The notes beneath the pieces were generated by a model. It did no database searches, had not been told where the DNA came from, and saw only the letters and a program-made list of their open reading frames with translations. A DNA stretch of 5,461 nt from contig SKWV01000086.1 in assembly GCA_007128755.1 (NCBI GenBank), positions 1 through 5,461 of the forward strand, written 5' to 3'. Shown here in pieces: positions 1 through 5,461 of this stretch. The position numbers and the translations under genes were made by a program. Numbering within the stretch: the stretch's first letter is position 1; each line of letters starts with the position of its first letter. Source of the stretch: Trueperaceae bacterium (GTDB lineage: Bacteria; Deinococcota; Deinococci; Deinococcales; Trueperaceae).

Positions 1-19
1 GAGGCGGACGGCACTCGCG

Positions 20-910
20 TCAGCCCTTGAGACCCGAGGTGAGCATGATGCTCTCGGTCACCTTGCGCTGGAAGATCAGGTAGAGGAGCGCGACCGGCAG
101 ACCCGAGAGGACGGCGATCGCCATGGTGCGCGCGTACTGCACGCCGAACGCGTCGGTCACCTGGGTGATCCCGACCGGGATCGTCATCATCGCCTCTTGC
201 GTGGTGATGATGAAGGGCCAGAAGAAGTTGTTCCAGGCACCGATGAAGGTGACGATCGCGAGCGCCGTCGTGATGCCCCAGTTGACGGGCAGGAAGATGT
301 TGAACAGGATGCGCCACTCGGAGGCGCCTTCCATCACGGCCGACTCTCGTAGCTCGACCGGCATGTTGTCGAAGAACTGTTTGAACACGATGATCGTGAT
401 CGGCGCGATCACCTGCGGCAGGATGATCCCCTGGTACGAGTTCACCCAACGAAGGTCGGCGAGCATCACGAACAGCGGCACGATCAGCGCCTGGAACGGG
501 ATCATGAAGCCTGCTAGGAGCGACCAGTAGAGGATGTTCTTGCCCGGGAACTGCAGCTGCGAGATGGCGTACCCCGCGAGCAGACACAGGAACACCACCA
601 AGAGCGTGATGGCGACCGCGGTCACCGTGCTGTTGACGTACCAGCGCACGATCTGACTGGTCGTCAGCACCCGTACGTAGGCATCGATGTTCACCGTGGT
701 CGGGAGCATCACCGGAGGCTTGGCCAACACCTGCGTCTCGGGCTTGAGGGAGGTGACGACGGCCCAGTAGATGGGGAACGCCCAGAGGCACGCGAGCAGG
801 ATCGTGATCACGGTCCCGAAGACCCCGATGGGGGTCGGCCGGTCGAGGCGGCGTCGCCGCACTGACTCGAGGCGGGGTTGCCGCACTGGGGGGACATCGA
901 CGATGCTCAT
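20..910 (-). CDS. MalG-type ABC sugar transporter permease (CUT1 family)
   Basis: This 296-residue inner-membrane protein is the second permease subunit of a CUT1 carbohydrate ABC importer and would pair with the permease encoded just upstream. Six hydrophobic segments lie at about residues 30-54, 90-115, 126-150, 158-178, 210-235 and 262-281. The cytoplasmic EAA loop that docks the ATPase is clear at 189-208: E189, S190, A191, then G195, and the closing I205-F206-L207-P208. The C-terminus (VTESIMLTSGLKG) is the usual MalG/AraQ-like ending. Length is normal for the family (about 270-300). The ATG at 910-908 was chosen because it overlaps the upstream stop codon as ATGA and has GGAGG 5 nt ahead; the frame stays open far upstream to 1828, but that part is a shadow of the first permease. 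The 4-nt overlap implies translational coupling. The transported sugar cannot be read from the sequence; arabinosides are inferred from the neighbours. Confidence 0.95.
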   Translation of the reverse strand: MSIVDVPPVRQPRLESVRRRRLDRPTPIGVFGTVITILLACLWAFPIYWAVVTSLKPETQVLAKPPVMLPTTVNIDAYVRVLTTSQIVRWYVNSTVTAVAITLLVVFLCLLAGYAISQLQFPGKNILYWSLLAGFMIPFQALIVPLFVMLADLRWVNSYQGIILPQVIAPITIIVFKQFFDNMPVELRESAVMEGASEWRILFNIFLPVNWGITTALAIVTFIGAWNNFFWPFIITTQEAMMTIPVGITQVTDAFGVQYARTMAIAVLSGLPVALLYLIFQRKVTESIMLTSGLKG

Positions 911-1815
911 GCGCGCCTCCGGTTTCCGCGCAGGACGAGGAACTGCACGATCGACAGGACGAAGATCATGAGGAACAGGGAGACGGAGATGGCGGACGCG
1001 TAGCCACCGCGGAACTGCTGGAACGCCTCGCGGTAGACGTACTGCAGCATCACGATCGTCGAGTTGAAGGGGCCACCACCCGTGAGCAGGTAGACCTGAT
1101 CGAAGATCTTGAGCTGCGCGATCAACTGCAGCGTCAGCACCAGTGCCGTGATGGGCCACAGCAGCGGCCACGTGATGAAGCGGAAGACCTGCGTTCGGGT
1201 AGCGCCGTCCAACGACGCCGCCTCGTAGTACTCCTTCGAGATCCCCTGCAGGCCGGCGAGGAACAGCAGCATGTTGAAGCCGACCGTCCACCACACGGTC
1301 ACCAGCGCCACCATCGGCATGGCCCAGTCCGGGTTGCGGAACACGGCGAGCGGGCGGCCGTTGTTGAAGTAGGTCAGGATGTACTGCAGGATGCCGTAGT
1401 TGCTGTCCACCATCCACAGCCATATCAGCGTGACGACCGAGACCGGCAGCATGAACGGAAGGAAGAACGCGGCCAGGACGGGCGGGCGCAACCGCTTGAG
1501 GCGCACGACCATCAAGGCCAGGATGAGACCTACCGCCGTGTTGGGGATGACCGACAGCAGCACGAAATACATGGTGTTCCGCACGGAGCGCATGAACAGC
1601 GGGTCGTTCATGAGGCGCTCGTAGTTCGCGAGTCCCACATAGCTGCCCTCGCCGATCAAGGGGGCGTTGGTGAAGCTGAGCTCGAACACGCGCGCGGTCG
1701 GATACAGGAAAAAGATGATGTAGAGGATCGTGAACGGCGCCACGAGCAGAAGCGCGTCGCGCCACATGCGCCACTTCCTCGCCGGCTTCCTCTTGACGAC
1801 AACGGCACTGGACAT
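907..1815 (-). CDS. MalF-type ABC sugar transporter permease (CUT1 family)
   Basis: This 302-residue membrane protein is the first permease subunit of a CUT1 sugar ABC importer. A basic N-terminus (KRKPARKWRMWR) is followed by six hydrophobic segments at about 20-45, 80-105, 112-136, 165-188, 218-240 and 273-296. The EAA loop is well kept at 198-219 (EAASLDGA from E198 to A205, then P217-L218-L219). The family signature LTGGGPFNST follows at 244-253, before the last helix. There is no long periplasmic P2 domain as in E. coli MalF, so it resembles AraP/UgpA-type permeases of about 300 residues. The ATG at 1815-1813 is preceded by AGAGGGGG with a rather long 12-nt gap, so initiation may be moderate. 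Its stop overlaps the start of the second permease. The gene follows the binding-protein gene after 102 bp that contain a hairpin. The substrate is not visible from the sequence. Confidence 0.95.
   Translation of the reverse strand: MSSAVVVKRKPARKWRMWRDALLLVAPFTILYIIFFLYPTARVFELSFTNAPLIGEGSYVGLANYERLMNDPLFMRSVRNTMYFVLLSVIPNTAVGLILALMVVRLKRLRPPVLAAFFLPFMLPVSVVTLIWLWMVDSNYGILQYILTYFNNGRPLAVFRNPDWAMPMVALVTVWWTVGFNMLLFLAGLQGISKEYYEAASLDGATRTQVFRFITWPLLWPITALVLTLQLIAQLKIFDQVYLLTGGGPFNSTIVMLQYVYREAFQQFRGGYASAISVSLFLMIFVLSIVQFLVLRGNRRRA
916..920 (-). promoter_or_regulatory. Shine-Dalgarno of second permease, inside the first permease gene
   Basis: On the minus strand this reads GGAGG, 5 nt before the ATG at 910. 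It lies within the last arginine codons of the first permease and fixes the start of the second permease at the ATGA overlap, ruling out the much longer open frame as the real gene. Confidence 0.8.
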
Positions 1816-1860
1816 CGGGTATCGACACCCCCTCTTCGGCGAGGCACTGGATGGTGGACC

Positions 1861-1894
1861 TCGTGGCCGGACCCGCGACGGGGTCCGGCCATGA
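1861..1894. repeat. Strong intercistronic inverted repeat (hairpin) between binding-protein and permease genes
   Basis: Arms TGGCCGGACCC (1864-1874) and GGGTCCGGCCA (1881-1891) are perfect 11-bp reverse complements around a 6-nt loop (GCGACG). The outer bases 1861-1862 and 1893-1894 also pair, across one imperfect position (1863/1892). The structure begins 24 nt downstream of the binding-protein stop codon. In the minus-strand transcript it is followed by GGTCCACCATCC and no U-run, so it is not a standard intrinsic terminator. By position it matches the hairpins between the malE and malF genes of other sugar operons, where such structures protect the upstream message from 3' decay or limit read-through, giving more binding protein than permease. 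That role is inferred here; the symmetry is seen directly. Confidence 0.85.
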
Positions 1895-1917
1895 AGTCCA
1901 CGCTCCTTACTCGCTGG

Positions 1918-3174
1918 TTAGAACTGCGACTCCAGATCCATCTTGAACATCTCGAGGGCCTGGTCGACCGGCAGCAGGCCGTTCATCGCCGGGGCGATGT
2001 AGTTGTCGATCGCGTCGTAGAGCGGCGACGCGACGCCCGCGATGCGGCTGACCGGGTCGAACGTGGCCGTCTCGGCCAGGACCGCGTAGGTCGCGTTCGG
2101 CTCGAGGTTCTGGTACTCCTCGCTCTCGACCACCGGCAGGTACGCCGGGATGTGTCCCGCACCGGCCCACGCCAGGCTGTTCATGTTCATCCAGGCGATG
2201 ACCGTCAGGACGGCGTCGAGTTTCTCACCGCTGATCGGGTTGCGCGGGTCGTTGGGGATCCCGAAGCAGTGCGAGTCGGCCCACGTCGCCGGCTCGTCGT
2301 AGAAGACCGGGTAGGCGATGGCGCCCCAGTCGAAGAGATCGCCGGAAGCCGCCAGGTCGACCATGGTCGGCACTTCCCACACGCCGTTGACGTGCATGGC
2401 GGCCTGACCGCTGGTGAACAGCGCGATCGACGCCGGGTACTCGGCGTTCTCGGGAGCCAGTCCCTCGGCGACCCAATCGGCGAGGAGCTGCACGGGTCTC
2501 GCGAGTTCCTCACCGGCGTTGACGGTGGTGCCGTCGATGAGCGGGCCGGGGTTCTGCTGGTTGTAGAGGCTGTAGACGAAGCGCCAGACCGAGCCGCCGT
2601 CCGTCGAGATCGAGAAGGGGAGCACGCCCGTCTCGGCCTGGATCAGGCGCAGCGCCTCGGTGAAGTTCTCCTCACCATCCAGCCCCGTGGGGAGGCCGTC
2701 GTCGCCGATCAGGCCGACGCTGTCGAGGATCTCGCGGTTGTAGTAGAGGACGTGCGAGTGGATGTCGAGCGGCACGCACATGAACTCGCCGTCGTAGGTC
2801 ACGGCGTCGACCACGGCCGGGAAGTAGTCGTCGGTCGACAGGCCCACGCTGGCCAGCTCGTCGTCACTGATGGGGCGGAAGATCCCGCTCGGGACGCCGA
2901 GCGGCATGCGCGACGAGTGGTAGGTCATGATGTCGGGACCTTCGCCGACGGGGATCGCGGTCTGCACGCGGGTGTAGTACGGGACGCCCCACTCGAGCGT
3001 GGTGCCGACGATGTTGATGTCGGGGTGCTCGGCGTTGAACTGGTCGATCATGGCCTTCATCCGGACGCCGTCGCCGCCGCCCAGGAAGTCCCACCAGACG
3101 ACATTGACTTGCGCGACGCTCGATCCGACGAGCGCGAAGATGATCACGAGAGCAAGATGCTTCAGTACACGCAT
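1918..3174 (-). CDS. Extracellular sugar-binding protein of ABC importer (SBP family 1)
   Basis: This 418-residue solute-binding protein is the substrate receptor of the adjacent ABC importer. Residues 1-21 form a signal peptide: basic start (MRVLKH), hydrophobic core (LALVIIFALV) and a signal-peptidase-I-type site SVA|QVN. No cysteine follows, so it is not a lipoprotein. The mature protein starts with a beta strand (VNVVWWDF), then a helix ending AMIDQFNAEHPDINI, the usual start of family 1 binding proteins. Other family marks are GEGPDIMTYH (77-86), the central FTSGQAAMHVNGVWEVPTM (253-271) and GHIPAYLPV (340-348). Only two cysteines were seen, C133 and C303, which might pair outside the membrane. 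Length is typical (400-440). The ATG at 3174 follows GGAGG by 9 nt. The gene sits 68 bp after the hydrolase gene and 102 bp before the permeases. The ligand is unproven; an arabinose-containing glycoside is inferred from the neighbouring kinase and hydrolase. Confidence 0.95.
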   Translation of the reverse strand: MRVLKHLALVIIFALVGSSVAQVNVVWWDFLGGGDGVRMKAMIDQFNAEHPDINIVGTTLEWGVPYYTRVQTAIPVGEGPDIMTYHSSRMPLGVPSGIFRPISDDELASVGLSTDDYFPAVVDAVTYDGEFMCVPLDIHSHVLYYNREILDSVGLIGDDGLPTGLDGEENFTEALRLIQAETGVLPFSISTDGGSVWRFVYSLYNQQNPGPLIDGTTVNAGEELARPVQLLADWVAEGLAPENAEYPASIALFTSGQAAMHVNGVWEVPTMVDLAASGDLFDWGAIAYPVFYDEPATWADSHCFGIPNDPRNPISGEKLDAVLTVIAWMNMNSLAWAGAGHIPAYLPVVESEEYQNLEPNATYAVLAETATFDPVSRIAGVASPLYDAIDNYIAPAMNGLLPVDQALEMFKMDLESQF

Positions 3175-3183
3175 GGACAGTTT

Positions 3184-3188
3184 CCTCC
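3184..3188 (-). promoter_or_regulatory. Ribosome binding site of the binding-protein gene
   Basis: GGAGG on the minus strand, 9 nt before the ATG at 3174 and inside the 68-bp spacer after the hydrolase gene. It is a stronger site than that of the first permease, consistent with higher synthesis of the binding protein. No convincing promoter or terminator was seen in this spacer; only a 4-bp GACT/AGTC stem is present. Confidence 0.75.
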
Positions 3189-3242
3189 AATGACGAACGA
3201 GACGCGAGAACGACTACGGGGAGTCATGCAGCCTAGGAAAGA

Positions 3243-4985
3243 TCAGTCGATCACGCTCCCTTCTCTAGTGGCAGCGCGTAGGGCCTCGAGAGGCACCTTC
3301 GGGCGGCGGTCGTCGAAGAGCAATCCGTTCTGCTCCTGGAAAGTGTCAGTGAACTGAGTGTAGCAATAGCCCGCGATACCGCTCGGCGGGAGAGCGGCGA
3401 TCATGGCTGCGTAGATGGTGAGCAGGTCGGCCGGGTCGTCGACCTGCTGGTAGCCCCAGCCGACGGCATCCGGGTGGTACCGGACGCCACCGAACTCCGA
3501 GAGCAGCACGGGCTGGCCGCGCTCCTCGTCGGGATCGAGCATCCCCACGCGCCCGTGCTCGATCACCTGCAGCGCGGTGGTGCGAGCCGCGCTGTCGGTG
3601 CCGTACCGGTCGGCGAGCGTGGCGGGATCGCGGCTGTAGTCGTGCAGCGTGATGAGGTCGGTGACGACGTGCTCCCAGCCGTCGTTACCCACCACCAAGC
3701 GGGTGCCGTCGAGCGACTTGGCGAGATGGTAGAGCGCGGCCACCGCGTGGCGTTGGCGCGCGTCGTTCGGGAGATCCGGAACGCCCCAACTCTCGTTGAA
3801 CGCCACCCACGTGACGATCGAGGGGTGGTTGTAGTCGCGCTGGATCACCTCGAGCCAGGTGCGAGTGAGGCGCGCGACCGCGTCCGGTCCGAAGGCGTAG
3901 GCGCTCGGCAACTCTTCCCACACGAGCAACCCGAGGCTGTCGGCCCAGTACAGGAAGCGCGGGTCCTCGATCTTCTGGTGTTTGCGCACGCCATTGAAGC
4001 CCATCGCCTTGGCGAGTTCCACGTCGTGGCGGAGCGCTTCGCCCGACGGCGCCGTCATCAGCCCGTCGGCCCAGTAGCCCTGATCGAGCACGAGCCGCAG
4101 CGGGTACGGCCGGCCGTTGAGCTGGAAGAAGCCGTCGCGCGCCTGCACCGATCGGAGCGCGGTGTAGGTGTGCACATCGTCGACCACGACGCCGTCGACC
4201 TCGAGTCGCATCCGCACGTCCAGCAGGTTGGGGTGCTCGGGCGACCACAGCAGCTGCTGACGGGCGTTGTCGATGCCCGGGTCCGGGAGCGAGATGGTGC
4301 GCGCGATCCGTGTGCCGTCGACGTCCCAGCGATCGCGTGCCAGGATCCGATCGCCGTGGCGCACCTCGATCGCGAGGGTCCCCTGCAGGGCCTTCGATGT
4401 GTCCACCTCGACGCGGACGCTGAAGCTCGGAACGTCGGGGGTGAAGCGCACACGGGCGAGATTGTGAGCGTTCACAGGTTCGAGCCAAACGCTCTGCCAG
4501 ATGCCCGTCGTGCGGGGGTACCAGATGCCGTGGGCCTCGGGGAGCCAGTCCTGCTTCCCGCGGGGTAGGCGCATGTCGTGCGGGTCGTCCTCGGCGCGCA
4601 CGACGAGCGTCTGCTGCCCGTCGACCAGGACGTCACTCACGTCGGCGACGAAGGGGGTGTGTCCGCCTTCGTGCATGGCGACGAGCCGGCCGTTGAGCCA
4701 TACCTGGGCGACGTAGTCGACGGCCCCGAAGTGCAGCAGCAGGCGCTGCCCTCGCCACTCGTTCGGGACCTCGAAGGTGCGCTGGTACCACACGACCGAG
4801 TGGTAGCCCTCGTCACCGATGCCCGAGAGCGGCGCCTCGGGGGCGAAGGGTACGCGGATCTCGTCCGTCCACGAAACACTCGCCGGATCCGTCACGCCGG
4901 ACGTCGAGAACTGCCAGGGGCCGTCTAGCGACAGCCAATCCGGCCGAACGAACTGAGGGCGCGGGTAATCGGGTGTCGGCTGCAC
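3243..4985 (-). CDS. Glycoside hydrolase family 2 enzyme, cytoplasmic
   Basis: This 580-residue retaining glycosidase of family GH2 probably hydrolyses the imported glycoside. The jelly-roll sugar-binding domain spans about 10-170 (LDGPWQF, VWYQRTFEVP, VWLNGRLVAMHEGGHTPF, GIWQSVWLEPV). An Ig-like beta-sandwich follows at about 175-280 and the TIM barrel at about 285-580. In the barrel, FNGVRKHQKIEDPRFLYWAD (330-349) and LLVWEELP lead to the acid/base N397-E398 (VAFNESWG) and the nucleophile E497 (LLSEFGG), so both catalytic glutamates are present. No signal peptide or membrane segment is visible, so it should act inside the cell. Length matches compact GH2 enzymes such as beta-glucuronidases (about 600), not LacZ (about 1000). 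The start is GTG at 4985-4983, with GAGAGAGG 6 nt ahead; an ATG at 4987 is out of frame. It is the first gene of the operon, and its substrate may be an arabinoside, galactoside, glucuronide or galactofuranoside. The family call is firm and the substrate is not. Confidence 0.93.
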   Translation of the reverse strand: MQPTPDYPRPQFVRPDWLSLDGPWQFSTSGVTDPASVSWTDEIRVPFAPEAPLSGIGDEGYHSVVWYQRTFEVPNEWRGQRLLLHFGAVDYVAQVWLNGRLVAMHEGGHTPFVADVSDVLVDGQQTLVVRAEDDPHDMRLPRGKQDWLPEAHGIWYPRTTGIWQSVWLEPVNAHNLARVRFTPDVPSFSVRVEVDTSKALQGTLAIEVRHGDRILARDRWDVDGTRIARTISLPDPGIDNARQQLLWSPEHPNLLDVRMRLEVDGVVVDDVHTYTALRSVQARDGFFQLNGRPYPLRLVLDQGYWADGLMTAPSGEALRHDVELAKAMGFNGVRKHQKIEDPRFLYWADSLGLLVWEELPSAYAFGPDAVARLTRTWLEVIQRDYNHPSIVTWVAFNESWGVPDLPNDARQRHAVAALYHLAKSLDGTRLVVGNDGWEHVVTDLITLHDYSRDPATLADRYGTDSAARTTALQVIEHGRVGMLDPDEERGQPVLLSEFGGVRYHPDAVGWGYQQVDDPADLLTIYAAMIAALPPSGIAGYCYTQFTDTFQEQNGLLFDDRRPKVPLEALRAATREGSVID

Positions 4986-4991
4986 ATCCTG

Positions 4992-4999
4992 CCTCTCTC
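4992..4999 (-). promoter_or_regulatory. Ribosome binding site deciding the GTG start of the GH2 gene
   Basis: GAGAGAGG on the minus strand ends 6 nt before the GTG at 4985-4983. The nearby ATG at 4987-4985 would start another frame that does not encode the GH2 protein. No in-frame ATG between this site and the conserved N-terminus offers a better start. Confidence 0.6.
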
Positions 5000-5181
5000 G
5001 TCGGAGAACGCACTCCGTGGGCCGCGAGTCCCTACGCTCGGGGACGCCCTCGGTTCGATCGCCTCGAGCCGCTCGCGCCCACCGCCCTTCTCATGAGCCG
5101 CGACGTCCACAGCCTGAGGCGCTAGCGGTCGCGGGGGATCGAGTGTTCGCTCGACGTGCCGCTACCATCTCGTTATCTCCG

Positions 5182-5197
5182 TGCTAAACGTGGAGCA
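5182..5197. promoter_or_regulatory. Candidate operator, LacI-type dyad with central CG
   Basis: TGCTAAACGTGGAGCA shows two-fold symmetry at 6 of 8 position pairs (TGCT..AC / GT..AGCA) around a central CG, the layout typical of LacI-family operators. It lies in the AT-richer centre of the divergent region, where one bound repressor could control both directions. A 6-of-8 dyad is expected about once by chance in a region this long, so only its position and central CG raise it above noise. Confidence 0.3.
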
Positions 5198-5210
5198 TTG
5201 TGACATTGTG
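5196..5210. repeat. Tandem heptamer repeat CATTGTG, period 8
   Basis: CATTGTG at 5196-5202 and again at 5204-5210, separated by one A. It directly adjoins the candidate operator in the AT-richer core of the divergent region. It could be a direct-repeat binding site for an activator, or chance; no second pair was seen elsewhere in the window. Confidence 0.4.
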
Positions 5211-5270
5211 GACTTGATGGGCGCAAGGGAAGCAATGGTCCGGAACACGATGTAGCGGCCGAACGTGTGT

Positions 5271-5286
5271 CGCCCGCGGCCGGGCG
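5271..5286. repeat. Short GC hairpin in the araB upstream region
   Basis: CGCCCG (5271-5276) and CGGGCG (5281-5286) form a perfect 6-bp stem with a CGGC loop, 74 nt before the kinase start. If transcription starts upstream it would lie in the 5' leader. No U-run follows, so it is not an intrinsic terminator. A 6-bp stem in DNA this GC-rich may be incidental. Confidence 0.35.
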
Positions 5287-5349
5287 CGATGGCGGACACC
5301 GCCGCGCCACGCGTTCCCGGAGGCCCGCGCTCGTGCAGATGAGACGCCA

Positions 5350-5355
5350 GGGAGG
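5350..5355 (+). promoter_or_regulatory. Ribosome binding site of the kinase gene
   Basis: GGGAGG lies 5 nt before the ATG at 5361. Together with the in-frame stop TGA at 5340-5342 and the absence of any other start codon between them, it fixes the kinase start. Confidence 0.85.
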
Positions 5356-5360
5356 ACGCG

Positions 5361-5461
5361 ATGGATCTATCACGAACGTACACCGTCGGTCTCGATTACG
5401 GCACGGAGTCGGGCCGCGCGCTGCTGGTCCGTGTCGCCGACGGCAAGGAGGTGGCGACCGC
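5361..5461 (+). CDS. araB: Ribulokinase (FGGY family), N-terminal part, cut by window edge
   Basis: Only 33 codons plus two bases are present; the rest lies beyond the right edge. The peptide begins MDLSRTYTVGLDYGTESGRA and continues LLVRVADGKEVAT. The GLDYGTESGRAL segment (residues 10-21) is the N-terminal phosphate-binding motif of FGGY sugar kinases. The form D-Y-G-T-E-S-G-R-A followed by a short strand and DGKEVAT closely matches ribulokinases as I remember them (for example the start of Bacillus AraB) and differs from the usual xylulokinase (GTSSVK), glycerol kinase (GTTSSRA) and rhamnulokinase (GASSGR) forms. Ribulokinase phosphorylates L-ribulose in L-arabinose breakdown. The start is decided by GGGAGG 5 nt upstream and an in-frame stop 18 nt before it. 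Divergent placement from the hydrolase/transporter operon suggests co-regulation. The FGGY call is firm; the ribulokinase call rests on this short stretch. Confidence 0.8.
   Translation, partial: MDLSRTYTVGLDYGTESGRALLVRVADGKEVAT

Larger units (their letters stand above)
4986..5360. other. Divergent intergenic control region between GH2 operon and araB
   Basis: About 375 bp with no supported gene. It must hold the promoters for the leftward hydrolase/transporter operon and the rightward kinase gene. Most of it is as GC-rich as the genes, but about 5165-5225 is clearly AT-richer and contains a 16-bp dyad and a tandem heptamer repeat, so it is the likely promoter/operator core. I found no good -35/-10 pair on either strand; the best fragment is GATAAC on the minus strand (5177-5172), which lacks a matching -35. 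A short perfect hairpin lies at 5271-5286 on the kinase side. No regulator gene is in the window. Confidence 0.7.

Noticed and set aside
1..19. Possible start of another minus-strand gene at a GTG (14-12)
   Set aside because: Only about four codons would be visible, with no ribosome site, so nothing can be supported.
123..530. 135-residue plus-strand open frame inside the second permease gene
   Set aside because: It is antisense to membrane-segment codons and has no credible ribosome site or motif; a shadow.
20..1828. 602-residue minus-strand open frame covering both permeases
   Set aside because: Its first 306 codons are a +1-shifted shadow of the MalF-type permease with arginine/proline/histidine-rich, non-family sequence. 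The real protein starts at 910 with its own ribosome site and ATGA overlap. It is not a permease fusion.
1861..1894. Intrinsic (rho-independent) terminator at the intercistronic hairpin
   Set aside because: The stem is strong, but no U-run follows on either strand, and the permeases downstream clearly belong to the same transport system.
1891..3357. 488-residue plus-strand open frame antisense to the binding protein
   Set aside because: The translation is low-complexity and rich in V, D, R and H, as expected opposite a high-GC gene. It runs through both the signal-peptide region and the intergenic spacer and has no recognisable domain.
3474..4568. 364-residue plus-strand open frame antisense to the GH2 gene
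   Set aside because: It is the mirror of a gene with clear GH2 domains and catalytic residues, with a V/R/H/E-rich composition and no family motif.
5138..5153. Second operator-like dyad TCGAGTGTTCGCTCGA
   Set aside because: It matches 6 of 8 pairs but lies in ordinary GC-rich sequence with no central CG; such partial dyads are expected by chance in a spacer of this length.
5162..5383. 73-residue minus-strand open frame in the divergent spacer
   Set aside because: It overlaps the araB start, has no recognised domain and composition typical of random high-GC frames, and it would occupy the likely promoter core.

Overview
The window is high-GC bacterial DNA (G/C is strongly preferred at third codon positions) carrying a carbohydrate-utilisation locus. 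Four genes on the minus strand, read from right to left, form a probable operon: a cytoplasmic family 2 glycoside hydrolase (4985-3243), an exported sugar-binding protein (3174-1918), a MalF-type permease (1815-907) and a MalG-type permease (910-20). On the plus strand, divergent from the hydrolase, the first 33 codons of a ribulokinase-type FGGY sugar kinase (araB) run off the right edge from 5361. No RNA gene, CRISPR array, insertion sequence or other mobile element was seen.

Layout: 1-19 is the tail downstream of the second permease. 20-1815 holds the two permeases, which overlap by 4 nt (ATGA). 1816-1917 is a spacer with a strong 11-bp perfect hairpin and no T-tract. 1918-3174 is the binding protein. 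3175-3242 is a short spacer with a good Shine-Dalgarno sequence. 3243-4985 is the hydrolase, which starts at GTG. 4986-5360 is a roughly 375-bp divergent control region whose middle (about 5165-5225) is AT-richer and contains an operator-like dyad and a tandem CATTGTG repeat. 5361-5461 is the araB start.

Probable working: the binding protein captures a sugar or small glycoside outside the membrane, and the two permeases (CUT1 type) import it. No transport ATPase is encoded here, so one must lie elsewhere or be shared. The signal-less GH2 enzyme would then cleave the imported glycoside in the cytoplasm. The divergent ribulokinase suggests that L-arabinose is at least one released sugar, so an arabinoside or arabino-oligosaccharide pathway, functionally like the AraNPQ system of Bacillus, is the simplest hypothesis. 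GH2 is very diverse, so beta-galactoside, beta-glucuronide or galactofuranoside substrates remain open.

The organism cannot be named from the sequence. The binding protein has a signal-peptidase-I-type leader with no lipobox cysteine, which argues against a typical Firmicute or actinobacterium and fits a high-GC diderm (for example a Deinococcota/Trueperaceae-like lineage) better, but this is weak inference. The locus appears to be a well-formed sugar-utilisation cluster of known families rather than a new class of system. The open points are its substrate, its regulation and the intercistronic hairpin.
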